Source of the DNA: JAWPMV01 sp038527215
GTDB taxonomy: Bacteria > Bacteroidota > Bacteroidia > J057
Assembly: GCA_038527215.1 (NCBI GenBank)
Contig: JBCBGC010000053.1
Span: forward strand, 1 to 47,960
DNA length: 47,960 nucleotides
Direction of reading: 5' to 3'
The notes under the pieces are model-generated. The model was not told the DNA's origin, searched no databases, and was given only the letters and a program-made list of their open reading frames with translations. Positions 1 to 9,289 of this stretch are shown one piece after another (position 1 is the first letter of the stretch; every line of letters begins with the position of its first letter). A program made the translations under genes and the position numbers.

Positions 1-347
1 GGCTTAGACTTAGCAATTCAGGGACTTTATTTCCCTATCTGAAATTTTTAGACCACTTACTAATTAGAATATACGAAGTTGTCTGAGCAATAAAAAATCA
101 TTTGATTCGGATCAGTTTCTACGATAAAAACATAAGTAATGTTCTATGCATGTGTTCAAATTACTTAGGGCAGGCTAGCTATCTTAGACCAACTTTACCT
201 TGAAAAATTTATTCGGATCACCCATTTTGACTCTCTCAACCAAATCACTTCCTATATCAATTTTACTTAGGTTGAGGATTCGAATAATCTTGTTCTCCAT
301 TCCTCGGAATTCTCGTATCTTGCGCCCGAATTTTTAACCACCTCTGC
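1..347. other. AT-rich non-coding stretch upstream of dapD
   Basis: All frames are broken by stops and I see no recognisable gene end, tRNA or clear hairpin followed by a T run. The last 60 bases before the dapD ATG contain a weak match to a Bacteroidota -7 element (TATCTTGC near 316-323), without a well-spaced -33 box. It probably carries the dapD promoter, but I cannot place it. Confidence 0.4.
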
Positions 348-1163
348 ATGTCTAGTCTGCAACAACAGATTGAAGCTGCCTGGGAAAACCGGGAGCTGTT
401 AAAAGAAGCGGGAACCCGTTCTGCAATTGAAGAAGTAATCGAAGCCCTGGATAAAGGCAAACTACGCTGTGCCGAGCCGACTGATGCGGGTTGGCAGGTC
501 AATGACTGGGTGAAAAAAGCGGTCATCCTTTACTTCCCCATTCGTCAGATGAAAACCATTGAGCTCAGCCCATTTGAGTATCATGATAAAATGGCCCTTA
601 AGTCAGATTATGAAGGACAAGGGGTCCGCGTAGTCCCTCCAGCCACCGCTCGTTACGGTGCCTATCTGGCTCCTGGGGTAGTCATGATGCCTTCATATGT
701 CAACCTGGGCGCTCACGTGGAGACGGGGACCATGGTGGATACCTGGGCTACCGTAGGTTCTTGTGCACAGATTGGCAAAAATGTCCACCTGAGTGGGGGG
801 GTCGGCATTGGCGGCGTGTTAGAACCGGTACAGGCGGCGCCCGTCATCATTGAAGACAATGCCTTTATTGGCAGCCGATCCATCGTTGTCGAAGGGGTGC
901 GGGTCGGCAAAGAAGCTGTCCTGGGGGCCAACGTGGTCCTGACTGCCTCCTCCAAAATTATTGATGTCTCGGGTCCAGAGCCCATCGAATACCGCGGCTA
1001 TGTCCCGGAAAGAAGTGTGGTCATTCCCGGCACCTTCCCCAAGGAGTTTCCAGCCGGCACCTATCAAGTAAGCTGTGCCCTGATTATCGGAAAAAGAAAA
1101 GCCTCTACGGATAAAAAAGTCTCTTTGAACGAAGCCTTGCGCGAATACGGCGTAAGCGTTTAA
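348..1163 (+). CDS. dapD: 2,3,4,5-tetrahydropyridine-2,6-dicarboxylate N-succinyltransferase
   Basis: This enzyme transfers succinyl from succinyl-CoA to tetrahydrodipicolinate in the succinylase branch of lysine/meso-diaminopimelate synthesis, so it feeds both lysine and peptidoglycan; it acts in the cytoplasm. The 271-residue length is the family norm. The N-terminal helical part (about 1-100) is followed by a left-handed parallel beta-helix of hexapeptide repeats (about 100-230), with typical segments such as VETGTMVDTWATVGSCAQIG and GGVGIGGVLEP, and then FPAGTYQVSCALIIGKR near the C terminus. The start ATG follows an AT-rich non-coding region. The next gene begins 11 bases after the stop, so the two are probably co-transcribed. 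No other dap gene is in the window. Confidence 0.96.
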   Translation: MSSLQQQIEAAWENRELLKEAGTRSAIEEVIEALDKGKLRCAEPTDAGWQVNDWVKKAVILYFPIRQMKTIELSPFEYHDKMALKSDYEGQGVRVVPPATARYGAYLAPGVVMMPSYVNLGAHVETGTMVDTWATVGSCAQIGKNVHLSGGVGIGGVLEPVQAAPVIIEDNAFIGSRSIVVEGVRVGKEAVLGANVVLTASSKIIDVSGPEPIEYRGYVPERSVVIPGTFPKEFPAGTYQVSCALIIGKRKASTDKKVSLNEALREYGVSV

Positions 1164-1174
1164 ATCGGTTACCA

Positions 1175-3178
1175 ATGCCTAACCACCTGATCCACGAAAG
1201 CAGTCCTTACTTGCTCCAACACGCCCAGAATCCCGTAAACTGGTATCCCTGGGGGGAGGAAGCCTTGGAAAAAGCCCGGACGGAAAACAAACTCATCGTG
1301 GTCAGCATTGGCTATGCGGCCTGCCACTGGTGCCATGTGATGGAAGAGCAGTCTTTCGAAGATGAAGAGGTGGCCCGCTGGATGAACGAGCATTTTATCA
1401 GCATCAAAATCGATCGGGAAGAAAGGCCGGATATTGATAAAATTTACATGGATGCGGTGCAGCTGATGACCCAACAGGGTGGCTGGCCCCTCAATGTGGT
1501 TACCCTGCCTGATGGACGACCGATCTTCGGCGGCACCTATTTCCCCAAAGAACACTGGATCAATGTGCTGGAACAGCTTTCCACCCTCTACCGGGTAAAT
1601 CCCCAGGAAGCCAAGGACTATGCCGATCGCCTGACCCAGGCGCTGCAAGGTTTAAACCCCATCGTCAAGATGGACTTTCCCAAGCCCCTTAGTCCGCAGC
1701 TTTTTCAGCAAATCGGACAGGCCTGGCTGGATGATCTGGATCTGGAATGGGGTGGCAGAAAAAGTACCGCCAGTAAGTTTCCCTTGCCCGCCCTGCACCA
1801 TTATCTGCTGCGGATGGCTTTTTTCCTGGAAGACGAAACCCTTCAGGAGGCTGCCCACAATAGCTTGCGCAAAATGGCCCTGGGGGGTATTTATGATCAT
1901 CTTGGCGGAGGCTTTGCCCGTTATTCGGTAGATCCCTACTGGAAAGTGCCGCATTTTGAAAAAATGCTCTATGACAATGCCCAACTGATCAGCCTTTATG
2001 CCGAAGCCTACCAGTTCGATCCCCAGCCCCTGTATCAACAGGTTGTGGCGCGCAGCATGGCTTTTATCGCCCGGGAGATGACTTCTCCGGAAGGAGGATT
2101 TTATGCTTCCCTGGATGCGGATACTGAGGGTCAGGAAGGAAAATATTATACCTGGGAGCTGCCCGAAATTGAGACCATCCTGGGAGCGGACAGCAAGCTA
2201 TTTGCCGATTATTATAATGCCCATGCCCAGGGCAACTGGGAACGCACCAATGTCCTTTTTGCCCTGGAAACCGAGGAAATGTTCGCCCTGAAATGGGGGT
2301 TGGATGCAGCGGCAGTGCCCGCCAAACTGGCGGCGGCCAGGGCACAACTCCTGGCCGTTAGAAACCAACGGACCCGCCCGGCCCTGGATGACAAAATCCT
2401 GGCTTCCTGGAATGGCATGATGCTGAAAGCCTGCGTGGATGCCTATCGGGTTTTTGGAGAAAAAGCCTACCTGGATATGGCGCTGAAAAATGCGGCTTTT
2501 ATCCGCGATCATCTCTGGCAGGAAGGTATTCTTTACCGGAATTTCAAAGCGGGAAAGGCCACCATTCCGGGCTTCCTGGACGATTACGCTTTTGTCATAC
2601 ATGGCCTGACTGCCCTGTACCAACTTGGGTTTGATGAAAGCTGGCTAACCTTGGCCCAGCAAATGTTCCAGCAGGTGTTGACCCATTTCTCTGATCCGGC
2701 TACGGAGATGTTTTTCTACACTTCTGACCAGCAGGATGTCCTCATCAAGCGAAAAACGGAGCGGCAAGATGATGTGATCCCGTCCTCCAATGCGGTCATG
2801 GCGCATATCCTGCATCAGCATGGCTTGCTTTATGGAAATCAGGACTGGGTAAAGCGTGCTGAACAAATGCTGCAAAATGTGCTGCAGGACGTGACCGAAA
2901 ATCCGACCTGGATGGCCCATTGGGGACAACTGGGCTTGAAATGGGCCTATCCTCACTACGAAGTCGTGGTGACAGGGCCTGAAGCCCTGAAATTTCGGAA
3001 AGCGCTGGAGGAGCCCTTTTATCCGCAGGTTTTATTTGCAGGCGGAACCCAAGCTTCAGCCCTGCCGATTCTGGCTGATCGGGTTTCGGATACCACTTAT
3101 ATTTTCGTCTGTGAAGGCCAAAGCTGTCAGCTCCCGGTAAAAGACCCCGAAGCAGCCCGGAGCCATCTCCACCGATAG
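1175..3178 (+). CDS. DUF255 thioredoxin domain-containing protein (YyaL/SPATA20 family)
   Basis: This is a 667-residue member of the YyaL/SPATA20 family. The N-terminal domain (about 1-165) is thioredoxin-like, with the family signature SSPYLLQHAQNPVNWYPWG and the CHWCHVM motif (Cys50 and Cys53). The rest (about 180-640) looks like an (alpha/alpha)6 barrel of the kind found in N-acylglucosamine epimerases, with DKILASWNGMM and GFLDDYAFVI. No signal peptide is seen, so it is probably cytoplasmic. The length matches the family. The function is not firmly known; a redox or sugar-related role is usually guessed. It lies 11 bases downstream of dapD and is followed by an inverted repeat at 3212-3238. 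Confidence 0.92.
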   Translation: MPNHLIHESSPYLLQHAQNPVNWYPWGEEALEKARTENKLIVVSIGYAACHWCHVMEEQSFEDEEVARWMNEHFISIKIDREERPDIDKIYMDAVQLMTQQGGWPLNVVTLPDGRPIFGGTYFPKEHWINVLEQLSTLYRVNPQEAKDYADRLTQALQGLNPIVKMDFPKPLSPQLFQQIGQAWLDDLDLEWGGRKSTASKFPLPALHHYLLRMAFFLEDETLQEAAHNSLRKMALGGIYDHLGGGFARYSVDPYWKVPHFEKMLYDNAQLISLYAEAYQFDPQPLYQQVVARSMAFIAREMTSPEGGFYASLDADTEGQEGKYYTWELPEIETILGADSKLFADYYNAHAQGNWERTNVLFALETEEMFALKWGLDAAAVPAKLAAARAQLLAVRNQRTRPALDDKILASWNGMMLKACVDAYRVFGEKAYLDMALKNAAFIRDHLWQEGILYRNFKAGKATIPGFLDDYAFVIHGLTALYQLGFDESWLTLAQQMFQQVLTHFSDPATEMFFYTSDQQDVLIKRKTERQDDVIPSSNAVMAHILHQHGLLYGNQDWVKRAEQMLQNVLQDVTENPTWMAHWGQLGLKWAYPHYEVVVTGPEALKFRKALEEPFYPQVLFAGGTQASALPILADRVSDTTYIFVCEGQSCQLPVKDPEAARSHLHR

Positions 3179-3211
3179 CATTATTCTTGAGAAATTGTCG
3201 GCTCGCGTCAA

Positions 3212-3238
3212 TGGTCATTTTTCCTGTTTAAATGACCA
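3212..3238. repeat. Perfect 9-bp inverted repeat between two genes
   Basis: TGGTCATTT (3212-3220) and AAATGACCA (3230-3238) are perfectly complementary around a 9-base spacer. No T run follows on the plus strand, so it is not a classical terminator. It sits 34 bases after the DUF255 gene and 70 bases before the kinase gene. It could be a weak terminator or an operator for the kinase promoter, whose possible -7 box TATTTTTA lies about 50 bases downstream. Confidence 0.5.
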
Positions 3239-3307
3239 AAATCTAGATACCGAATATTTCCGCCCCAAAAAACAATTCCCTATTTTTATAATCTGAAATG
3301 ATGTAAC

Positions 3308-5299
3308 ATGAAGAGGAGGGGCCTAGTTCCTATCTTGTTGGTTTTACTGACAACCAGCCTCCCTGCTTACTTAAATGCCCAGGATTCCCTCTTTCACTTC
3401 TTGGATTCGCTTGCGAATTCAGATGACCGTATTCAAACCCTGAGTAGCGCTGCTGAGTCCTACCAGGAAACCCGGCCGGAACATGCTATGATTCTGGCAG
3501 ACGAGTTACTGCGAAGGGTCAAAGCGCATGACTTACCTGCTACCCGATGGGTAGCCAGCGCCCATCAAACCAAAGGATTGGTTTACCAGTCCCAGGGGAA
3601 ATATGGACCCGCGCTGGAGCACCTGTATCAGGCCTTGGCCATACATGAGGAAATCCAGGATAGCCTGGGATTGGGCAGCGTACACCACCACCTTGGTCAG
3701 TTACTGGCCCAGCACGGTAATGATAGCCTGGCTTTATTACACCTGAGTACGGCCTTGAATTATCAACTCATGACGGGCGATAAGGAAGGGATGACGGCGA
3801 CCTATCTACGGATGGGGATCCGCTATAATGATCAGGGCAAGGAAAAACAAGCCTATCAGTTTTTTGGGCGGGCCTTGGACCTGGCTATCATCACCGATAA
3901 TATTCCTGATAAAGCCGCTAGTTTTACGCAATTGGGAAAAATCTACCTTCAACGGAGAGACACCGTTAAGGCTAAACAGGTTTTTACCCACGCTATTTCT
4001 TTATACCAACAGCAAAAGATGAAAAAGGAGGAGTTGGATAGCCGCAACTATCTGGCTCAGTGCTATATCATGTCCAAGCAGTGGGAAGCGGCCATTACCG
4101 AGTTGGAGACCTGCCTGATCCTTGAAGAAGAATTACAGGAGCCGGAAAGCTTATTGGATACCTATCTGGCCTTCGCCCAGGTGTACGAATATCTGGATGA
4201 TTTTGCCCAGGCCCTCACCTATCAAAGATTGCATCAGGAAATCAAGGATACCATGCTGGCCCAATCCCAGTCCCAGTCTGTAGCCGCTATTGAAAAAATT
4301 CACGAATTGGAGGATCAGAAAAAAGAAATGGTGCTGGTTCAAAAAAATGAGTCTATTCAGAACCTCAAACGTCTGGGTTGGCTATCTACCTGCAGCTTAA
4401 TTTTGCTGGTTTTATTCATCATCCTCCTGGTCAAAAGGACCCGCGCCCAAGCCTTCACTAACCAGCTTTTGGTAGAAAAGTCCCGGGAAATCGAGGTTAC
4501 CAACCAGGAACTCAGTCAATCTAACCGGGAATTAAAAGAATTCACTCACGCCGTATCCCACGACCTGAAGCAGCCGCTGCGCACCATTGGCAGTTTTGCT
4601 TCTCTTATGGTCCAGCGCTATCACCGTCAACTGGATGAGGAGGGGGATCATTACCTGAACTTCATTACCCAGGGGGTACAGCACATGCATTTACTCCTCT
4701 CGGACCTCCAGACCTACGCGTATATTGGGCGGGCCAATGTGGAGCCTGCTCCTGTCAACCTAAATCACATCCTCGAAGAGGTAAAAGCCAATTTGCATCA
4801 ACAAATCGAGGAGCGTGGAGCGGTGATCAAAGCCAATCCCCTTCCCAGCCTCATGGGGCATCAAACCAGCCTGTATCAATTGTTCCAAAACCTGATCAGC
4901 AATGCGATCAAGTTTCAGATCCAGGGCGTCACCCCCAAGATTTCTATTCGGGTCATGGATGAGGAAAACTACCTCCGGGTGGAAGTAGTAGATAACGGCA
5001 TTGGCATCCCGGATGCCTTCAAAGCCCGTATTTTCCGCGCCTTCCAGCGGCTCCACAATCAAAGTGATTATCCAGGGACTGGCATTGGTCTTGCCATCTG
5101 CCACAAGGTCATGCTCCAACTTGGGGGCAAGATTGATGTGCAATCTGAATTGGGGAAAGGGTCAAAATTTCGACTTTGGTTTCCCAAAGAGGTGCTGGTG
5201 GCTCACCCTAAGGAACAACGCCCCATTAAGAAGGAAAAGAATAACCTGGGCATCCTGCCTATTTTTCCTCAGAAAGCCAATCTTGAGGCAGAGCGATAG
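3308..5299 (+). CDS. TPR-repeat sensor histidine kinase
   Basis: This is a 663-residue membrane sensor kinase. A signal peptide (1-24, ending in LNAQ) is followed by about six tetratricopeptide-type helical pairs (about 45-320), a coiled stretch, one transmembrane helix (about 357-375) and a cytoplasmic coiled linker. The HisKA dimerisation helix has the phospho-acceptor His418 in VSHDLKQPLRTIGSF. The HATPase domain shows an N box (LFQNLISNAIKF), G1 (VDNGIGIP) and G2 (GTGIGLAICHKVMLQLGGKI). This is the periplasmic-TPR kinase layout common in Bacteroidota. No response regulator gene is adjacent, so the partner is unknown. The last 41 bases overlap the convergent DUF4403 gene, encoding a basic tail beyond the kinase fold. 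Confidence 0.94.
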   Translation: MKRRGLVPILLVLLTTSLPAYLNAQDSLFHFLDSLANSDDRIQTLSSAAESYQETRPEHAMILADELLRRVKAHDLPATRWVASAHQTKGLVYQSQGKYGPALEHLYQALAIHEEIQDSLGLGSVHHHLGQLLAQHGNDSLALLHLSTALNYQLMTGDKEGMTATYLRMGIRYNDQGKEKQAYQFFGRALDLAIITDNIPDKAASFTQLGKIYLQRRDTVKAKQVFTHAISLYQQQKMKKEELDSRNYLAQCYIMSKQWEAAITELETCLILEEELQEPESLLDTYLAFAQVYEYLDDFAQALTYQRLHQEIKDTMLAQSQSQSVAAIEKIHELEDQKKEMVLVQKNESIQNLKRLGWLSTCSLILLVLFIILLVKRTRAQAFTNQLLVEKSREIEVTNQELSQSNRELKEFTHAVSHDLKQPLRTIGSFASLMVQRYHRQLDEEGDHYLNFITQGVQHMHLLLSDLQTYAYIGRANVEPAPVNLNHILEEVKANLHQQIEERGAVIKANPLPSLMGHQTSLYQLFQNLISNAIKFQIQGVTPKISIRVMDEENYLRVEVVDNGIGIPDAFKARIFRAFQRLHNQSDYPGTGIGLAICHKVMLQLGGKIDVQSELGKGSKFRLWFPKEVLVAHPKEQRPIKKEKNNLGILPIFPQKANLEAER

Positions 5300-6563
5300 C
5301 CAGACGAGGCTGCCCCCTTAATTTCCAGGTTCCTACGACCTCCCGGCGGTTAAATTCTATGTGCTCCCAGCAAATCTTATTCTCCTTTATCTGCAGGTTA
5401 AGGCCTTCGGTTAAGGGCAAGTCCGCCAGGCGCTCCTGAAGGAATGTTTGCCAGTAATCCCATTCCTTCTGCAGGGCATGATTGATTTTATCCTCTACCC
5501 TATGCCGAAGCCTTTCTGGTTTTCCCATCATTCTTTTCTGCCACCAATTTCCTTTGCCGATTTGCAGGCTTTTCAGCTGCAGCTGCGGATAAGGGTCTGC
5601 GGATATGAGACGGGAGTCGAAGGTAAAGGGCCGCCCAACCGTCGTAGAGAAACGCCCTCTTTGTAGGAAGAGACGAAATTTTCCCTGCCCCGTGAGCAGT
5701 CCGTCTTTTTCTGCCAGCCGCAGCTCCAATACATGCAAGCTGCTGCCTTTGTTCCCTAGTGGGACCTGAATTTCACTCAGAAAGGCCCCCAGTGTATGGT
5801 AATCAATTCGAAATCCTCCCGTCACATCCTCTTCCTCTGGCGAGATCTCTCCGCCCTGCGGCATACTCCAGGAGGTTGTCCGCTCCACCAGGGGTCCCAG
5901 GCGAAGCAGCGGCTGTAATGCCAGACTCAGGTAGGTTTCTACATGCGTTTCGGTAGCCTGAATAGGGGCCAGTTTCAGCATCGTCGGATGGGGCCTTAAC
6001 AGGAGATAGCAAGGAATGGAGGCAGGAAGCACGATGGCTTGTTGTCCGGTCTTCCAGGCATCTTTGATCCAGCGGGAAAGCGGAATCAGTCGCTGGATCG
6101 CCTCATCCACTTCGGCAGCCAGGACGGTAAGCGCCCGGTCGATAAAGGGAGAGAGTAAGCTGGTCACATTGAGCTTCAGCAAGGAAAAGCCCAACTGGGC
6201 TTTTTTTCGCCAATCATAGCGCGGCATGCTCGCCGTTTTCAACCCCCAGTGTTCGTCCAACCAAACCCGGGTATGCAAGAATATTTCCAGCTCAAAGTCC
6301 AGGGTTTCTACCCCCATGCTCTGGCCAAGGTTCCTCAGCACCGAAGGAACCTCTCCCATCAGGCGGGTCTCAAAGCGCACCAACAAGCGGGTTTTCAGAT
6401 GGTCTCCTTTGCCCTCTATGCGCAAGTCTCTCCAATCCCGGGCCCGCATAAAGGATTGCTCTTGCCGCGCCAGGAGTTGACGTTTATGCGTGTCCAGATA
6501 CTGTCCGGTAACCGCAGCAATCTCATCGATAGGCAGTTGAATATGAAGCCGGGTAATATTCAT
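5259..6563 (-). CDS. DUF4403 family protein
   Basis: The 434-residue product resembles the DUF4403 family, which is thought to have lipid-binding tubular (SMP/BPI-like) folds. Seen features are an N-terminal LHIQLPIDEI strand, amphipathic strand-rich segments throughout, and a repeated pattern around residues 280-420 ending in LRGQPRLAI. Family members usually carry a lipoprotein signal, but none is visible here. Either this copy is cytoplasmic or the true start lies elsewhere; the 120 bases upstream offer no better start. It converges on the kinase gene with a 41 bp overlap and is divergent from the HAD gene. Family assignment is from sequence memory and is moderately secure. Confidence 0.7.
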   Translation of the reverse strand: MNITRLHIQLPIDEIAAVTGQYLDTHKRQLLARQEQSFMRARDWRDLRIEGKGDHLKTRLLVRFETRLMGEVPSVLRNLGQSMGVETLDFELEIFLHTRVWLDEHWGLKTASMPRYDWRKKAQLGFSLLKLNVTSLLSPFIDRALTVLAAEVDEAIQRLIPLSRWIKDAWKTGQQAIVLPASIPCYLLLRPHPTMLKLAPIQATETHVETYLSLALQPLLRLGPLVERTTSWSMPQGGEISPEEEDVTGGFRIDYHTLGAFLSEIQVPLGNKGSSLHVLELRLAEKDGLLTGQGKFRLFLQRGRFSTTVGRPFTFDSRLISADPYPQLQLKSLQIGKGNWWQKRMMGKPERLRHRVEDKINHALQKEWDYWQTFLQERLADLPLTEGLNLQIKENKICWEHIEFNRREVVGTWKLRGQPRLAIALPQDWLSEEK

Positions 6564-6686
6564 AAGGAGGCTGAAGCCATGGACTCCCTAGTTAGTCAAA
6601 TTTCATGGTAAAAGCAGATTAGCCCGGCATTCCTGGCAGAAAAATGTATTTTCCCTTTTTTATCCCTCGACCTTCTCCCCTATCCT

Positions 6687-7298
6687 ATGGCCCGCCAACC
6701 CTACGATACCATCATCTTCGATTTAGGAGGCGTTCTGATCGACTGGAACCCCCGCCACCTTTACCAGAAAATATTTTCTACCGAAACAGAGATAGACCAC
6801 TTTCTAACTGAAATCTGTCCTTACTCGTGGAACCTTGAGCAGGACGCAGGAAAAAGCCTGGCCCAGGCCACCGAAGAACGGGTAGCCTTATTTCCAGAAT
6901 GGGAAGTGCCCATCAGGGCGTATTATGGGCGCTGGGAGGAAATGCTGGGCGGCGCCATCATGGGTACGGTAGATCTCCTGGAAAGTCTCCTGGCTGCTAA
7001 GCGGTATAAAATCCTGGCATTGACCAATTGGTCATTAGAAACCTACCCCATTCCGCTGGCCCGTCATGAATTTCTCAGTTGGTTTGAAGGCGTGGTGATT
7101 TCCGGAGAGGAAAAATGTGCCAAGCCTGATCCTCGGATTTATCAGATTCTCTTTGATCGGTATCAGGTAGACCCCCAAAAGGCCATTTTCATTGATGATA
7201 ACGCTCATAATGTCGAGGCCGGCAAAAAAGCCGGCCTGACCAGTATTCAATTTCTTTCTCCCATGCAGTTGCGGGAAGATTTGTCTGATTTGTTGTAA
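6687..7298 (+). CDS. HAD-IA family phosphatase (YihX-like)
   Basis: This 203-residue protein has all four haloacid dehalogenase motifs. Motif I is FDLGGVLIDW (nucleophile Asp), motif II is ALTNWS, motif III is the Lys in KCAKPDPRIY, and motif IV is FIDDNAHNVEAG. The DLGG form of motif I and the short cap resemble YihX-type sugar-phosphate (alpha-D-glucose-1-phosphate) phosphatases, but the substrate cannot be told from sequence. It is cytoplasmic. The gene stands alone between a divergent DUF4403 gene and a convergent gene whose stop lies 8 bases after its own. Confidence 0.9.
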   Translation: MARQPYDTIIFDLGGVLIDWNPRHLYQKIFSTETEIDHFLTEICPYSWNLEQDAGKSLAQATEERVALFPEWEVPIRAYYGRWEEMLGGAIMGTVDLLESLLAAKRYKILALTNWSLETYPIPLARHEFLSWFEGVVISGEEKCAKPDPRIYQILFDRYQVDPQKAIFIDDNAHNVEAGKKAGLTSIQFLSPMQLREDLSDLL

Positions 7299-7306
7299 GA
7301 GAGTCT

Positions 7307-8479
7307 CTAGCGTGGTTGGAAACGATCCGCCAGGCCTTTTTCCTCTTCTGTCATCTGCTTATAAATCTCAGGATAGTAAGCCTCATTGATAAAGTACTGC
7401 AGCACTTTCGGCTCACCTATGTTGATTTTCCGGGCCCTGAGGATGCCCAGCATCATAGGAATCCAGGAATCTTCAGCATACAGCGGGGCTACGCTGGGTT
7501 TAGCAGCTTTACTGGATTTTTCCTGTTGGACCGCGGACACGGCCAGGGCTGCTTTTACAATCGGCTTGGGCTGTTTTCCAACCTGATTTTTCGGCTGGGC
7601 TTTAGCTCTGGGTGCTTCAAAAGCCACCATCACCGCTTCTTTTTCTTCTGACACTTCCGGATTACTATGTAGGGCTTTGATCCGATCCGTTTCTTTCTGC
7701 ACCACGTACTGGACGGATTGCACAAAGAGATGTTGGAGAAAAACCTTAAAGGCCGTAATGTTAGGCCCATATTTTTCGCCCGAAGCATATTTTACCGAGC
7801 GATCCACATCCTCCACGAAGACCGTACCCCCTGCGTCGATATAATATCCTCGCATGACCGAATTATCCAGCCGAATCTTGAGTTTTTGATTAGAGCTCTT
7901 CACCAAATGAGCGGGCATGTTTTCGGTCGGCTGCGCCTTGGGAAGGTCTAATTGTTGCGTAGCAAATTCTACCGTCTGGGTCGCCGCATCATAGGTACCG
8001 TATCGGACCAAAAGATGGCGAATGAACAATTTGTCAAAAGGTTCGATGTTCTTTTTGGCTAAATGCTCATCCACAAACTGGATCATTTCAGGACTCGCTT
8101 CATAATTGCCCAGGAGCGGAATTTCTTCAAAGATCCGATCCAATTCCTCGTCCATAAACCCAATGAGCGAAGGATTGGCTTCCTCCTGATTCAGGGAAAA
8201 GACCCGTTGGGTGGATGTCCGCAATAAGCAGGAGCGATCATAAAAGGAAAGGCTTCCTAACGCACTGAAATTCAGGCTTAAAGACTGGTAAGAGGCCGCG
8301 TATCTTCCTTTGAGTTCTGCATAAGCCGATAGCCGAAATAAATTGTCTGCCCGGAGGGGGTAAGACAAAATTCGCTCATTGATCAGGGTTTCCCAATGCA
8401 AGTCTCCCTGAGGAGATTGGGAAAAGGCAACAGGCGGCATCATGGCAGCCAGGAAACAACAAAGAATAAATCGACGCAT
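7307..8479 (-). CDS. Exported protein of unknown function
   Basis: I do not recognise the family of this 390-residue protein. It begins with a clear signal peptide (MRRFILCCFLAAMMPPVAFSQ), so it is exported. The middle (about 90-270) looks mixed alpha/beta. Residues about 285-330 form a Lys/Ala/Pro/Gln-rich low-complexity linker (EAPRAKAQPKNQVGKQPKPIV). A short C-terminal helical domain follows (DSWIPMMLGILRARKINIGEPKVL), possibly a small binding module. The gene is monocistronic, convergent with the HAD phosphatase and divergent from adk, with a 219-base shared upstream region. Confidence 0.75.
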   Translation of the reverse strand: MRRFILCCFLAAMMPPVAFSQSPQGDLHWETLINERILSYPLRADNLFRLSAYAELKGRYAASYQSLSLNFSALGSLSFYDRSCLLRTSTQRVFSLNQEEANPSLIGFMDEELDRIFEEIPLLGNYEASPEMIQFVDEHLAKKNIEPFDKLFIRHLLVRYGTYDAATQTVEFATQQLDLPKAQPTENMPAHLVKSSNQKLKIRLDNSVMRGYYIDAGGTVFVEDVDRSVKYASGEKYGPNITAFKVFLQHLFVQSVQYVVQKETDRIKALHSNPEVSEEKEAVMVAFEAPRAKAQPKNQVGKQPKPIVKAALAVSAVQQEKSSKAAKPSVAPLYAEDSWIPMMLGILRARKINIGEPKVLQYFINEAYYPEIYKQMTEEEKGLADRFQPR

Positions 8480-8644
8480 CTAGGTATTACACAATAATTT
8501 GAATTATTATCCCATTGGATAGTACAAATAAAAACACAGCCCCTGGCAGAGCCAAGGCGCTTTCTTCCTAAACATTACGCAGTTATTTCTTTGGGATCAT
8601 CGAAATATAAGCAAGAGGCATGCCATTAGTCTCAAAAACAAGAT

Positions 8645-8675
8645 TTTTCATCCCCACTGAATTTATCTATTTTTG
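8645..8675 (+). promoter_or_regulatory. Predicted Bacteroidota promoter for adk-obg
   Basis: TTTT at 8645-8648 and TATTTTTG at 8668-8675 are separated by 19 bases. This matches the established Bacteroidota sigma consensus (TTTG, about 19 bases, TAnnTTTG). The transcript would start near 8682, giving a short leader of about 17 bases before the adk ATG. Confidence 0.6.
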
Positions 8676-8698
8676 CGTCCCATTCGTATAAAACAACT

Positions 8699-9274
8699 AT
8701 GCTGTATTTAGTATTATTTGGCCCTCCCGGCGCAGGGAAAGGCACACAGTCCCAAATGTTGATAGAAGAACGCGGACTGGTTCATCTTTCTACCGGAGAC
8801 ATGCTCCGAGCGGAAAAAGCCTCTGGTTCTGAACTTGGCCAGCGGGTCACAGCCATCATGAACGAAGGCAAGCTGGTCAGTGATGAAATTGTCATCGAAA
8901 TGATTGATAAGCGCCTGGAAGCTAATGCTGATGCTCAAGGTTTTATTTTCGATGGTTTCCCACGGACGGTTGCCCAAGCCGAAGCCCTGGATCAACTCCT
9001 GGCCAAGCGTGGGGCGCAAATCAACGTCATGTTGAGTCTGCAAGTTCCGGAAGAGGAGTTGACGGTTCGCCTGGTCAAGCGCGGCCAGGATAGCGGGCGG
9101 GCCGATGACAATGAAGAAACTATCCGGAAGCGAATTACTGAATACAATGAAAAGACCCTGCCAGTAGCCAATTTTTACCAGGAACAGGGCAAGTTAAAAG
9201 AAATAGAAGGAGTAGGTTCGGTGGAAGAAATCGCCGCCCGAATCGCTCAGGCCCTTGCTACCCCACAGGCCTAA
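8699..9274 (+). CDS. adk: Adenylate kinase
   Basis: Adenylate kinase interconverts ATP + AMP and 2 ADP in the cytoplasm. The 191-residue protein has the P-loop GPPGAGKGTQ (residues 8-17), the AMP-binding STGDMLRAE segment, DGFPRTVAQA, and a short LID (VKRGQDSGRADDNEETIRKR). The short-LID form without zinc cysteines is the usual Bacteroidota type. obg starts 15 bases after its stop, and adk-obg adjacency is common in this phylum, often with hpt upstream, which is absent here. A good predicted promoter lies just before it. Confidence 0.97.
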   Translation: MLYLVLFGPPGAGKGTQSQMLIEERGLVHLSTGDMLRAEKASGSELGQRVTAIMNEGKLVSDEIVIEMIDKRLEANADAQGFIFDGFPRTVAQAEALDQLLAKRGAQINVMLSLQVPEEELTVRLVKRGQDSGRADDNEETIRKRITEYNEKTLPVANFYQEQGKLKEIEGVGSVEEIAARIAQALATPQA

Positions 9275-9289
9275 GCTTAGTTATCTTTT

